The position numbers and the translations under genes were made by a program. The notes beneath the pieces were generated by a model. It did no database searches. It was not told where the DNA came from and saw nothing but the letters and a program-made list of their open reading frames with translations. Of a stretch of 61,776 nt of DNA, positions 31,898-42,080 are shown in pieces (position 1 is the first letter of the stretch; each line of letters starts with the position of its first letter). Location: assembly GCA_020073615.1 (NCBI GenBank), contig JAIQEX010000023.1, forward strand, positions 1-61,776. Reading direction: 5' to 3'. Source of the stretch: Terriglobia bacterium (GTDB lineage Bacteria > Acidobacteriota > Terriglobia > Bryobacterales > Bryobacteraceae).

Positions 31898-31988
31898 CCG
31901 GCGGTGCGGGCAGGTCTGTGGCGGCGCTGAATCGGAGGACAGCGCCGCCGGGGTACGGAGCCTCCGTTCCGGGAAAGGACAGAGTGAA

Positions 31989-34012
<2,024 letters not shown>

Positions 34013-34034
34013 AGACAGAAGGCGGCCCGGGCGC

Positions 34035-35429
34035 ATGGAGTCGTTTCTCAACCGGTACCGGAATATTACCGTCCTGCTGCTGGTGATCTTCGCGCAGCTC
34101 ATCGTGCTGGCGCTGCAGGTGAAGAACGACCAGGACGTGCAGATGATCCGCGTGTGGACGGTGACGGCGGTGACCCCGGTGGCGCGCATCCTGGACGGGC
34201 TGCGCGGCGGCAGTACGGGCCTCGTGCGCAATTACATTCTGCTGCACCGGGCCGATGCGGACAACCGCCGCCTGCAAACCGAAGTGGACCGCCTGAAGCT
34301 GGAGAACATCGGCCTCAAGAACCAGCTCAACCAGGCGGACCGCGCGCAGGCGCTGCTGTTGTTCCGCGCGCATACGCCTTCCAAGACGCTGGCGGCGAGC
34401 GTGATCGCCACCGGCGCCGGGTGGAATTCGAAGGTGGTGTTCGTGGACCGCGGCACGGTGGAGGGCGTCATGCGCGGCATGGCCGTGGTGACGCCGGAGG
34501 GCATCGTAGGCAAGGTGATTGCGGCGTATCCGACGGCCTCGCAGGTGATGCTCATCACCGACCAGGACTTCGCCGCGGGAGTGATTTCGCAGAAGGGGCA
34601 GGTGCGCGGCACGCTCAAAGGACAGGGCACGCCGCTGTGCAAAGTGGATTATGTGCCGCTCGAGGAAAAAGTGGAGGCGGGGGAGATGTTCTACACCTCC
34701 GGCGACGACCGCATTTTCCCGCGCGGCTTTCCCGTGGGCGTGGTGAAGGCGGTGCACAGCGCGCAGCCGTTCAAGGAAATCCTGGTGGAGCCGAGCGGCT
34801 TGCAGCGCGGGCTGGAGGATGTGCTGATCCTGCTCGACCCGGTGCACCAGGATATCCCGGCGACCCCGGTGGCAGGCCAGCCGGTGTACATTGCGCCGCC
34901 GCCGCCGAGCGCGGCCGCGGGCAACACCGGCACGGAAGCGGCGGCCACTCCGCAAACTGCGCCAGCGGGGACGGAAGCGGACAAGCTGCGTTCGGTTTAT
35001 AAGGCCGCCGGCGACGCGCAAGGGCACACGTTCGGCGAAGGGCTCCCCGGCTCGAAGCCACCGGATTTCACGAAACTGCCCGGCCAGGGGACACCGGCGC
35101 CAGGGGCTGGGGGCCAGGGGCCAGGGGCCGGGGGCCAGGGGCCGGTGCAGACACAGGGGCCGGGGGCCAGGGGCCAGGGGCCGGTGCAGACACAGGGGCC
35201 GGGCGGGGTACCCGCCGCCGTTGCGGGTCGGGGCCAGGGGCCGGGGAGCGGTGTCCAGGCGCCGGTTCCGCCGGCGGCGCCCATGGTGGGTCCGAAACCG
35301 GGGCCGGCGCCGCCGGCTGCGCCTGCGGTGGGTCCGAAGCCTCCTTTTGTCGGGCCTAAGCTTCCCGACGCGACGCGGCGCGCGAATCAGGCGGCGGGCG
35401 CGGCTCCCGGAGGCATCCCCCGCCGATGA
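34035..35429 (+). CDS. mreC: Rod shape-determining protein MreC with long low-complexity tail
   Basis: 464 aa; ordinary MreC proteins have about 280-300. A membrane helix (NITVLLLVIFAQLIVLALQV) is followed by a coiled coil (ADNRRLQTEVDRLKLENIGL) and the MreC beta-barrel domains (SVIATGAGWNSKVVFVDRGT, GIVGKVIAAYPTASQVMLIT, ...VGVVKAVHSAQPFKEILVEP). From about residue 290 the tail is Pro/Gly/Gln-rich with tandem GQGPVQTQGPG units and VGPKP repeats. The core would link MreB to PBP2 in the periplasm; the tail probably extends through the periplasm. Stop overlaps mreD by 4 bp. Confidence 0.95.
   Translation: MESFLNRYRNITVLLLVIFAQLIVLALQVKNDQDVQMIRVWTVTAVTPVARILDGLRGGSTGLVRNYILLHRADADNRRLQTEVDRLKLENIGLKNQLNQADRAQALLLFRAHTPSKTLAASVIATGAGWNSKVVFVDRGTVEGVMRGMAVVTPEGIVGKVIAAYPTASQVMLITDQDFAAGVISQKGQVRGTLKGQGTPLCKVDYVPLEEKVEAGEMFYTSGDDRIFPRGFPVGVVKAVHSAQPFKEILVEPSGLQRGLEDVLILLDPVHQDIPATPVAGQPVYIAPPPPSAAAGNTGTEAAATPQTAPAGTEADKLRSVYKAAGDAQGHTFGEGLPGSKPPDFTKLPGQGTPAPGAGGQGPGAGGQGPVQTQGPGARGQGPVQTQGPGGVPAAVAGRGQGPGSGVQAPVPPAAPMVGPKPGPAPPAAPAVGPKPPFVGPKLPDATRRANQAAGAAPGGIPRR
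35131..35203 (+). repeat. Tandem 39-bp repeat inside mreC
   Basis: A 34-nt sequence is repeated exactly at 35131-35164 and 35170-35203 with a 39-nt (13-codon) period, encoding two copies of GQGPVQTQGPG. Shorter GGGGCCA units extend the array upstream to about 35102. The sense strand has many runs of four or five G residues, so G-quadruplex formation and slippage in copy number are both plausible. The period keeps the reading frame. Confidence 0.75.
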
Positions 35430-35959
35430 CCTATTCCGGCGGGCGCATCCTGCTCAGCAGCCAGCGGGAGGGACAGGTCTCGCGGTTCCGCGCCTGGGTC
35501 CTGCTGGCCGTGCCGCTGGCGGCCATCCTCTTCCAGGTTTACGTCCCGCTGTTTTTTCCCTTCCTGGGATTTCTGGAGATGCCGCTGCTGGTGGTGGTGT
35601 ATTTCGCGCTGATGCGGCGCAGCCAGATCAGCGGCCTGCTGGTGGGCGCGGCCGTGGGGCTGGCGCAGGATTCGCTGTCGAAGAACCCGCTGGGCATGTT
35701 CGGAATCACCAAGACGCTGGTGGGGTACTTCGCGGCTTCGGTGGGGGTGCGCCTCGATGTGGACCACACCTTCATGCGCCTGGTGATCTCGTTCTTCTTT
35801 TTCGTCTTCCACCAGACCTTCTATTGGGTGATGGAGCGCGCGCTGCTAGGCCACCAGCCGGCCTTCGAGATGCGGCGCTGGCTGGTACTGGGCGCGCTCA
35901 ACGCGCTGGTGGGGATTTCGCTGTTTCATTTTCTGGACCGGCTGCGGGAGACGGCATGA
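35426..35959 (+). CDS. mreD: Rod shape-determining protein MreD
   Basis: 177 aa, overlapping mreC by 4 bp (ATGA). Five to six membrane helices: AWVLLAVPLAAILFQVYVPL, EMPLLVVVYFALMRRSQISG, LVGAAVGLAQDSLSKNPLGM, LVISFFFFVFHQTFYWVMER, and LVLGALNALVGISLFHFLDR. The central GLAQD motif is the MreD hallmark. It partners MreC in the elongasome membrane complex. The stop overlaps the following prenyltransferase gene by 4 bp, so translation is coupled into that unusual insert. Confidence 0.93.
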   Translation: MTYSGGRILLSSQREGQVSRFRAWVLLAVPLAAILFQVYVPLFFPFLGFLEMPLLVVVYFALMRRSQISGLLVGAAVGLAQDSLSKNPLGMFGITKTLVGYFAASVGVRLDVDHTFMRLVISFFFFVFHQTFYWVMERALLGHQPAFEMRRWLVLGALNALVGISLFHFLDRLRETA

Positions 35960-36855
35960 GCGGCATGGCCGCGGAGCGGGCGCGCGCAAAAGGGCCGGCG
36001 GCCGCTCTGTGGGCCGCCTGCCGTCCGCGGCAGTGGATCAAGAACCTGCTGGTCTTCGTGCCGCTCATCTCTTCAGTGAGTTTCCGGTCGCTCGAGGCGA
36101 TGCGGCGCAGCACGCTGGCGGCGGTGGCATTCACGCTCATGGCCAGCGCGGCCTACCTGCTGAACGACCTGGCCGACCGCGAGAGCGACCGCGCGCACCC
36201 GGAGAAGCGGCATCGGCCCATGGCGTCGGGCGCACTGAGCGTGACGGCCGCGGTGACGGCCGCCGTGGCCTTGGCGGCGGCGGCGCTGGCCATAGCCGGG
36301 CTGCTCGGGGGGAAGGTGGTGGCGGTCCTGGCGCTGTATGCGGTGTTCAATATCGCGTATTCCGCGGGTCTGCGCCAGGAGCCCATCCTGGACGTGCTGC
36401 TGGTCTCGTCGGGGTTCGTCATGCGGCCAGTGGCGGGCGCGTTCGCTATTCCGGTGCGCGTTTCGGGGTGGCTGTTCGTGGTGTCGCTGCTGCTTTCGCT
36501 CACGCTGGCGCTGTTGAAGCGGCGCAACGAGCTGACGAGTCTGGAGAGCGGGGCGCTCGATCACCGGCCGGCGCTGGGCGGCTACAGCCTGCCCTTCCTC
36601 GACCAACTGATCGCCATCTCGACCGGCGCGGGGATCATCAGCTACGCCCTGTACACCTTTCAATCGGAGCATGGCGAGCGGCTGGTGATCACCCTGCCGT
36701 TTTTCCTGTACGGCGTGTTCCGCTATCTCTACCTGGTGTACGAGCGCGGCGCCGGCGGCAGCCCGGAGGAGATTTTTCTGCGCGACCGCGCGCTGCTTGT
36801 GGACGCCGTGCTCTACCTGGCGGTGACCCTGGCGATTCTGATGGCGAAGAATTGA
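35956..36855 (+). CDS. UbiA-family prenyltransferase, DPPR synthase-like
   Basis: 299 aa, ATGA overlap with mreD. The N-terminus CRPRQWIKNLLVFVPLI and the metal-binding motif NDLADRESDRAHPEKRHRPM (Asn70, Asp71, Asp74, Asp78) are typical of the decaprenyl-phosphate phosphoribosyltransferase branch rather than of quinone prenyltransferases. About eight to nine membrane helices follow. The expected reaction moves 5-phosphoribosyl from PRPP to a polyprenyl phosphate, giving a lipid-linked sugar donor. Its place inside the rod-shape operon suggests a cell-envelope glycan role. The product is inferred from family resemblance. Confidence 0.85.
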   Translation: MSGMAAERARAKGPAAALWAACRPRQWIKNLLVFVPLISSVSFRSLEAMRRSTLAAVAFTLMASAAYLLNDLADRESDRAHPEKRHRPMASGALSVTAAVTAAVALAAAALAIAGLLGGKVVAVLALYAVFNIAYSAGLRQEPILDVLLVSSGFVMRPVAGAFAIPVRVSGWLFVVSLLLSLTLALLKRRNELTSLESGALDHRPALGGYSLPFLDQLIAISTGAGIISYALYTFQSEHGERLVITLPFFLYGVFRYLYLVYERGAGGSPEEIFLRDRALLVDAVLYLAVTLAILMAKN

Positions 36856-36858
36856 GCG

Positions 36859-38796
36859 ATGACCGCGCCCGCGATTCTCTACGCCACGCTGCGCTTCGTG
36901 TGCTGGGAGGCGGCGCTGTTGGCGGCGGCGATTTGGCTGGCAGGGGCGGTGGGACGGAAGCGGGCCCGGCGGGCGGAAGAGGAATGCCTGGTGGTGCTGG
37001 GGATTCAAGTAGCGCTCGAATCCTCGCTGGCGGCGCTGTTTTCGTTCACGGGCGCCAACTGGGTGGGGGCGTATTGGGGGGCCGCGGCGGTCTGTGCGCT
37101 GGCGGCGATTCTGGCGCCGGACGGTAGGCGGGCGCTGGCGCGCTTCCCGGGCGTGATCGGGCGCCTCGAGATTTTCCGCTACCCGCGCGCGGCGGCGCTG
37201 GCAGCCGGTTTGCTGGCGCCGCTGGTGCTGCTCTCGTTCCGGCCGGTGGAAGAGATCGATTCCATCAACTACCTGCATTACCTCATCGACTGGATGGCCA
37301 ACCGCGCCACTCCGTACACCTTCGCGAGCAATTATGTGGCGTTCTGGGAGCTGTCGTTCCTGCCCTCGTGGATGGTCACCGGGGTGGACCTGTTTTTTCC
37401 GCTGCTGGCGTTGAAGGCGGTGGTGCTGCTGGCGCTGGCGGCGTGGCTGGTAGGGCGCGAGCTGGGGCTGCGGGGCGGGCTGCTGCTGTCGGCGGTGGCG
37501 GGCAGTATGACGCTGCGGCATTTGTGGTACGAATACTCCGGCGTGCCCACGCTGAAGAACGACGCCCTGCATGGGGCGGGGTTTGTGGTGTTGGTGCTGG
37601 TGGTGCTGCGGGCGAGGCGCAGGCGGCGCCGCCTGCGTCCGGATGTGGACGTGACGCTGGCCGCGCTGGGAGCGGCTCTTGTGGCGGTGAAGTATACGGG
37701 GCTCTTCGTGGTGGGATTGGCCCTGGTGGCGCTGTTGGCGAACCGCACGCGCGCCGGGCTTCGCGCCTGGGTGGGCGCCGCGGCCTTCTTCCTGCTCACC
37801 AGCGGGCATTATTATGTGCGCGCGCTGGTTTTGCACGGCAACCCGTTTTATCCGTTCCAGATTAATTTCGGGCCGGTCCATCTGCCGGGCACGGCGGACC
37901 TGTCGGGGACCTCAATTCTCTACAGCCTGCACGACGCCCGTTTGTGGCGCGCGTTCTTTTGGCCCGGAGGGGGCGTCTCTCCGGCGGGGCTGCTGTTTCC
38001 CCTGACGCTGGCCGCGGCGCTGCTGGTGGGCACGTGGCGGGCGCTGGTGGCGCACGATTGGGCGGCGTGGGCGCTGCTGGCCGGATGGCTGCTCTATTTC
38101 CGCTCGGTGTACAGCGCCAGCGCATACCCGGGGGACCTGGCGTTTGTGTTGAACAGCCTCAACAGCATTCGCTACGTGGATGGCGTACTGGCGGTGAGCG
38201 AGTTGTTCCTGGTGGCGTTGCTTGCCAAGAGGTTCCCGCGCACGGCGGCCGCGCTGGTGGCGGTCAACCTGGCAAGCCGGCTCATGATGCTGTATGGGCA
38301 CGTGCCGCGCGATCTCTTTCCGCCCGCCGCGGTTTGTGCGGTGGCAGCTTTGGCGTTTCTGCTGTTTCTTTCGCTCGTTCGTCTCCAGAGGACCGCGTGC
38401 GCGGCGGCCGCGGCATTATGCCTGGTGCTGGGCGGGCCCTTCGTCGTGGAACGGAACCGGGCGCTGTGGACCACCTACTGGAACGAGGTGAAGCCCGCGC
38501 TGGCGCGGGTGCGCGGCGGCGCGCTAGCGGAACTGGCGCTGCCCGAGGCGGGCTACTTCGCGGGCCACGTGGTGGCGGCGGGAAACCCGGTCCGCACGGA
38601 GGTGCGCAGCCTGCTTCCCGAGGAGATCGCGGCGCTGCCGGCCGGCGCGCGCCCACGCTTCCTGGCGGTGCTGCCTACGCCGGTGGCCAACGACTGGCGA
38701 TTCCGCCACCGCGGGGACCTGGCGGCCTGGGGATACCAGCCGGTGGTGGAAAGCCGGGGGGCGGCACTTTTCGAGAGGACGGATCGGATAAAATAG
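36859..38796 (+). CDS. Large multi-pass membrane protein, GT-C glycosyltransferase-like
   Basis: 645 aa with roughly twelve membrane helices and a C-terminal soluble part (from about residue 540, LPEAGYFAGHVVAAGNPVRT). The first large periplasmic loop has an acidic motif (SFRPVEEIDSINYLHYLIDW) as in GT-C enzymes, which use polyprenyl-phosphate sugars. A conserved aromatic stretch (GHYYVRALVLHGNPFYPFQI) also fits that fold. It begins 3 bp after the prenyltransferase gene, and the pair could be donor synthase and transferase. The exact GT family is not recognised, and the acceptor is unknown. Confidence 0.65.
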   Translation: MTAPAILYATLRFVCWEAALLAAAIWLAGAVGRKRARRAEEECLVVLGIQVALESSLAALFSFTGANWVGAYWGAAAVCALAAILAPDGRRALARFPGVIGRLEIFRYPRAAALAAGLLAPLVLLSFRPVEEIDSINYLHYLIDWMANRATPYTFASNYVAFWELSFLPSWMVTGVDLFFPLLALKAVVLLALAAWLVGRELGLRGGLLLSAVAGSMTLRHLWYEYSGVPTLKNDALHGAGFVVLVLVVLRARRRRRRLRPDVDVTLAALGAALVAVKYTGLFVVGLALVALLANRTRAGLRAWVGAAAFFLLTSGHYYVRALVLHGNPFYPFQINFGPVHLPGTADLSGTSILYSLHDARLWRAFFWPGGGVSPAGLLFPLTLAAALLVGTWRALVAHDWAAWALLAGWLLYFRSVYSASAYPGDLAFVLNSLNSIRYVDGVLAVSELFLVALLAKRFPRTAAALVAVNLASRLMMLYGHVPRDLFPPAAVCAVAALAFLLFLSLVRLQRTACAAAAALCLVLGGPFVVERNRALWTTYWNEVKPALARVRGGALAELALPEAGYFAGHVVAAGNPVRTEVRSLLPEEIAALPAGARPRFLAVLPTPVANDWRFRHRGDLAAWGYQPVVESRGAALFERTDRIK

Positions 38797-38820
38797 TAGA
38801 CGAGAGTCCGCAGTACTTTT

Positions 38821-40743
38821 GTGATCCTTCCGCCAGCCGATCCAAATCTCGAACAGCAGGTTTCCGAAAAGCCGCCCTTGCGCGACGATACGCGGTTCGC
38901 GGCGGGGAAGGTCGCCGTCTTTCAATACTTCACGGTGGTCGTCTTCTTGTTTCTGATCTCCGGCTTCTGGAAGCTGCAGGTGCAGAACCCGCAATATTAC
39001 GACGACCGGGCGCAGCAGAACCGCATCAAGTCGGTGCCCATCCTGGCGCCGCGCGGGCGCATTCTGGACCGCGACGGGCGGGTGATCGTGGACAACCATG
39101 CCTCCTTCAGCCTGATTCTGGCGCGGGAATCTCTCAAGGAAGAGCACCTGTGGCCCATCGCGCAGGGGCTGGACCTGGACTTGAGCGACCTGCAGGCGCG
39201 GGTGGCGCGCCTCCGCGCGCAGCCCAAGTATGTGCCCATCGTCCTCAAGGAAGAGCTGACGCCGGCCGACCTGGCGTTTGTGGATTCGCACCGCGATTTC
39301 TTCCCGGAGCTGGTGCTCATCGCGGCGCAGCGCCGACTGTACCCGCAGAATGGCATGATGGCCCACGTGATCGGCTACACCGGTGAAATCAGCGAGCAGG
39401 AGCTGGACATGCCGGAGTTCGCCAAATACAACGCCGGCGACGTGATCGGCAAATTCGGCGTCGAGCGCCAGTACAACGACACGCTGATGGGGGTGGACGG
39501 CCAGCGGCAAGTGGAAGTGGATAATCGCGGGCAGGTGCGGCAGGTGTACGCCACCAAACCGGCCGTGCCGGGCAAAGACCTGCAGCTCACCATCGACCTG
39601 GATCTGCAGGCGGTAGCGGAGCTGGCCATGGACGGGCGCAACGGGGCGGTGGTGGCGCTCGATCCGCGCACGGGCGAGGTGCTGGCCATGGTGAGCCGCC
39701 CGGCGTTCGATCCCAACAAATTCGCGGTGCACATCAAGGCCAAGGACTGGAAGGAGATTGCCGGCAACCCCGATAACCCGCTGCTCAACCGCGCCATCCA
39801 GGCGCAGCAGGCGCCGGGCTCGACGTTCAAGCCGATCATGGCCCTGGCGGCGCTCGAGACCGGCACGCTGGACGACAAGTTTACGGTACATTGTCCCGGG
39901 GGCGCGACATTCTACGGGCACTACTACCACTGCCACTTGAAGGGCGGGCACGGGGCGGTCTCCATGCACAAGGGCATCGTGCAATCGTGCGACGTGTACT
40001 TCTACAACGTGGGCAACAAGCTGGGGATCGACAACATCGCCCTGTACGCCGACCTGGCGGGCCTGGGGCACAAGACCGGGATTGACCTGCCGGGCGAAAA
40101 AGAAGGCATCGTGCCGTCCACCAAGTGGAAGCTGCGCAATTTCCGGGAGAAATGGTACGCCGGGGAGACCATTTCGGTATCGATCGGGCAGGGCGCGCTG
40201 ACGGTGACGCCCATCCAACTGGTGCGCGCCATCGGCGGGCTGGCCATGGGCGGGGTGTGGCACCATCCTCACCTGGTGAAGGAGCTCGACCGCACGGAGA
40301 AGCCGGACATTTGGGGCCTGAGCCCCGCGAACGTGAAGGAAGTAATCGACGGCATGTACGGCGTGGTGAACGAAGGCGGGACCGGCGGGCGGGCGCGCCT
40401 GCCCACCATCGAGGTGTGCGGGAAGACGGGCTCGTCGCAGCTCGCCTCCAACGATTTCGTGAAGGGCGCCGGCGCCGGACATGCGCAGAACCTGAAGGAC
40501 AATGCGTGGTTCGTGGGCTTTGCGCCGCGGGCGGCGCCGGAGATCGCCGTGGTGGCGTTCTTCGAGCACGGGGTGCACGGGCAGTTCGCAGCCCCCATCG
40601 TGCGCGACGTGATGAAGGCCTACTTCGACAAGAAAACGAGGCTGCTGACGCTGAAGGAGCAGCAGACGGCGGCGGCGGCCCGGCTGGGCGAGATGAGCCA
40701 CCTGGGGCTGCCCCCGGCTCCCGACCTCCGGCCCCTGAATTAA
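38821..40743 (+). CDS. mrdA: Penicillin-binding protein 2 (elongasome transpeptidase)
   Basis: 640 aa beginning at GTG 38821. One N-terminal membrane anchor (FQYFTVVVFLFLISGFWKLQ), the pedestal domain (LAPRGRILDRDGRVIVDNHA) and the transpeptidase domain with Ser334-x-x-Lys337 in APGSTFKPIM, Ser389 in VQSCDVYFYN, and Lys535-Thr-Gly in CGKTGSSQ. It cross-links side-wall peptidoglycan and pairs with RodA. The C-terminal tail (KEQQTAAAARLGEMSHLGLP) is short. It follows the membrane-protein gene by 24 bp and is followed by rodA after 3 bp. Confidence 0.96.
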   Translation: MILPPADPNLEQQVSEKPPLRDDTRFAAGKVAVFQYFTVVVFLFLISGFWKLQVQNPQYYDDRAQQNRIKSVPILAPRGRILDRDGRVIVDNHASFSLILARESLKEEHLWPIAQGLDLDLSDLQARVARLRAQPKYVPIVLKEELTPADLAFVDSHRDFFPELVLIAAQRRLYPQNGMMAHVIGYTGEISEQELDMPEFAKYNAGDVIGKFGVERQYNDTLMGVDGQRQVEVDNRGQVRQVYATKPAVPGKDLQLTIDLDLQAVAELAMDGRNGAVVALDPRTGEVLAMVSRPAFDPNKFAVHIKAKDWKEIAGNPDNPLLNRAIQAQQAPGSTFKPIMALAALETGTLDDKFTVHCPGGATFYGHYYHCHLKGGHGAVSMHKGIVQSCDVYFYNVGNKLGIDNIALYADLAGLGHKTGIDLPGEKEGIVPSTKWKLRNFREKWYAGETISVSIGQGALTVTPIQLVRAIGGLAMGGVWHHPHLVKELDRTEKPDIWGLSPANVKEVIDGMYGVVNEGGTGGRARLPTIEVCGKTGSSQLASNDFVKGAGAGHAQNLKDNAWFVGFAPRAAPEIAVVAFFEHGVHGQFAAPIVRDVMKAYFDKKTRLLTLKEQQTAAAARLGEMSHLGLPPAPDLRPLN

Positions 40744-40746
40744 CAC

Positions 40747-41838
40747 ATGTCACGGTATCTATCTCCGCGCGATATCGACTGGCCGCTGCTGCTCATCGTG
40801 CTGCTGATCTGCGCCGTGGGCGTGCTGCAGATCTACAGCGCCACGCGCGGCACCGAGTCGCACAACGCCTGGTGGAAACAGATCCTGTATGTAGCGGGCG
40901 GGCTGGTGCTGATGTGGCTGATCCTGCCGCTGGATTATCACGCGATGTTACACCATATCCCGGCGATGTATATCCTGTCGCTGGTGGCGTTGCTGGGCAC
41001 CTACGTGGTGGGAGAGTCGGTTTTCGGCTCGCGGCGCTGGATTCCGCTGTACGGCGGGTTTCACTTCCAGGTGTCGGAATTCGTGAAGCTGGTGATAATA
41101 TTGTTGGTAGCCCGCTACCTGACTGACTTAAGGACCGAAGAACTGGATGTGCGGGAGATGCTGAAACTGGCGGGCCTGGTCCTGGTTCCGGCGGTCCTGG
41201 TGCTGAAGCAGCCGGACCTGGGCACGGCGCTCACCTACATTGCGGTGCTGGTGGTGGGCGCGTTTCTGGCGGGATTGCATTGGAAGTATGTGGCCGCGAT
41301 CGCCCTGGCTGGGGTGCTCGTGCTTCCCGTGGGCTGGCATTTTCTGAAGGATTATCAGAAGACGCGGCTGGTGAATTTCCTGAATCCCGAGCAGGATCCG
41401 CAGGGCGCGGGGTACCAGTTGATCCAGTCGCAGACGGCGATCGGATCGGGCGGCATGTTCGGCAAGGGAGTGACCAAGGGGACGCAGGCCCAGCTACACT
41501 TTCTGCCGGTGCCGTACAAGGATTTTATCTTTTCGGCCTTTGCCGAAGAGCACGGGTTCCTGGGTGTAGGGTTGATGTTGGCGTTGTATTTCGTGATGAT
41601 CATGCGCATTGTTCAGAATGCGCAGACGGCGCCCGAGCGGTCGGGAATGTATATCTGTATGGGGGTGGCAGCGTTGCTGCTGGCACACATCCTGATCAAC
41701 ATCGGGATGGTGGCGGGGCTGATGCCGGTGACGGGCATTCCGCTGCCTTTTATGAGCGCCGGCGGTTCGAGTATCTGGACGAGTTTTTTGGCGCTGGGGC
41801 TGGTGAACAACGTCCGCCTCAGAAGGTTTGTCAATTAG
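40747..41838 (+). CDS. rodA: Peptidoglycan polymerase RodA (SEDS)
   Basis: 363 aa with about ten membrane helices. SEDS motifs are visible: FGSRRWIPLYGGFHFQVSEF, the KQPDLGTALTYIA block with the catalytic Asp, the Phe/Ala AEEHGFLGVG motif, and PFMSAGGSSIWTSFLALGLV at the end. RodA polymerises glycan strands from lipid II with its partner PBP2 encoded just upstream. Length is normal. A GC-rich hairpin follows directly after the stop codon and probably ends the operon. Confidence 0.96.
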   Translation: MSRYLSPRDIDWPLLLIVLLICAVGVLQIYSATRGTESHNAWWKQILYVAGGLVLMWLILPLDYHAMLHHIPAMYILSLVALLGTYVVGESVFGSRRWIPLYGGFHFQVSEFVKLVIILLVARYLTDLRTEELDVREMLKLAGLVLVPAVLVLKQPDLGTALTYIAVLVVGAFLAGLHWKYVAAIALAGVLVLPVGWHFLKDYQKTRLVNFLNPEQDPQGAGYQLIQSQTAIGSGGMFGKGVTKGTQAQLHFLPVPYKDFIFSAFAEEHGFLGVGLMLALYFVMIMRIVQNAQTAPERSGMYICMGVAALLLAHILINIGMVAGLMPVTGIPLPFMSAGGSSIWTSFLALGLVNNVRLRRFVN

Positions 41839-41839
41839 C

Positions 41840-41859
41840 CGGGCGGGATGTTCCGCCCG
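41840..41859 (+). terminator. Hairpin directly after rodA
   Basis: CGGGCGG (41840-41846) and CCGCCCG (41853-41859) form a perfect 7-bp stem with a 6-nt loop, starting 2 bp after the rodA stop codon. No T-run follows, so it may be a weak terminator or a boundary before the 220-nt leader of the RNase gene. Confidence 0.5.
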
Positions 41860-42080
41860 AAGTAAGAAGATTATTCGGGAGCCGGTAAGATCCTGGGGAC
41901 GGTGGCGCGCGGGCGCTCCTCCGGGGAAGAGAAGTGGTTCCCGGCCGGACGGTGTTGAGGATCGTGGCTCCACCTTCGGCCAGCGTGAGTTTCCAAGCGG
42001 CTTTGGTTGGTTGTCCGGGCCCCACGCAGAGAGCCTCCATCTTTTCCGTACCCTCGCTCCGGCTTCGGAGGAGGCAGTCG

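Noticed and set aside
35102-35208. Possible CRISPR-like or non-coding repeat
   Set aside because: The repeats have no spacers, keep the reading frame and lie inside the mreC tail; a coding tandem repeat explains them.
38524-40746. A 740-codon open frame antisense to mrdA and the end of the GT-C-like gene
   Set aside because: No family motif, and it is the mirror of a well-supported PBP2 gene; high-GC shadow frame.
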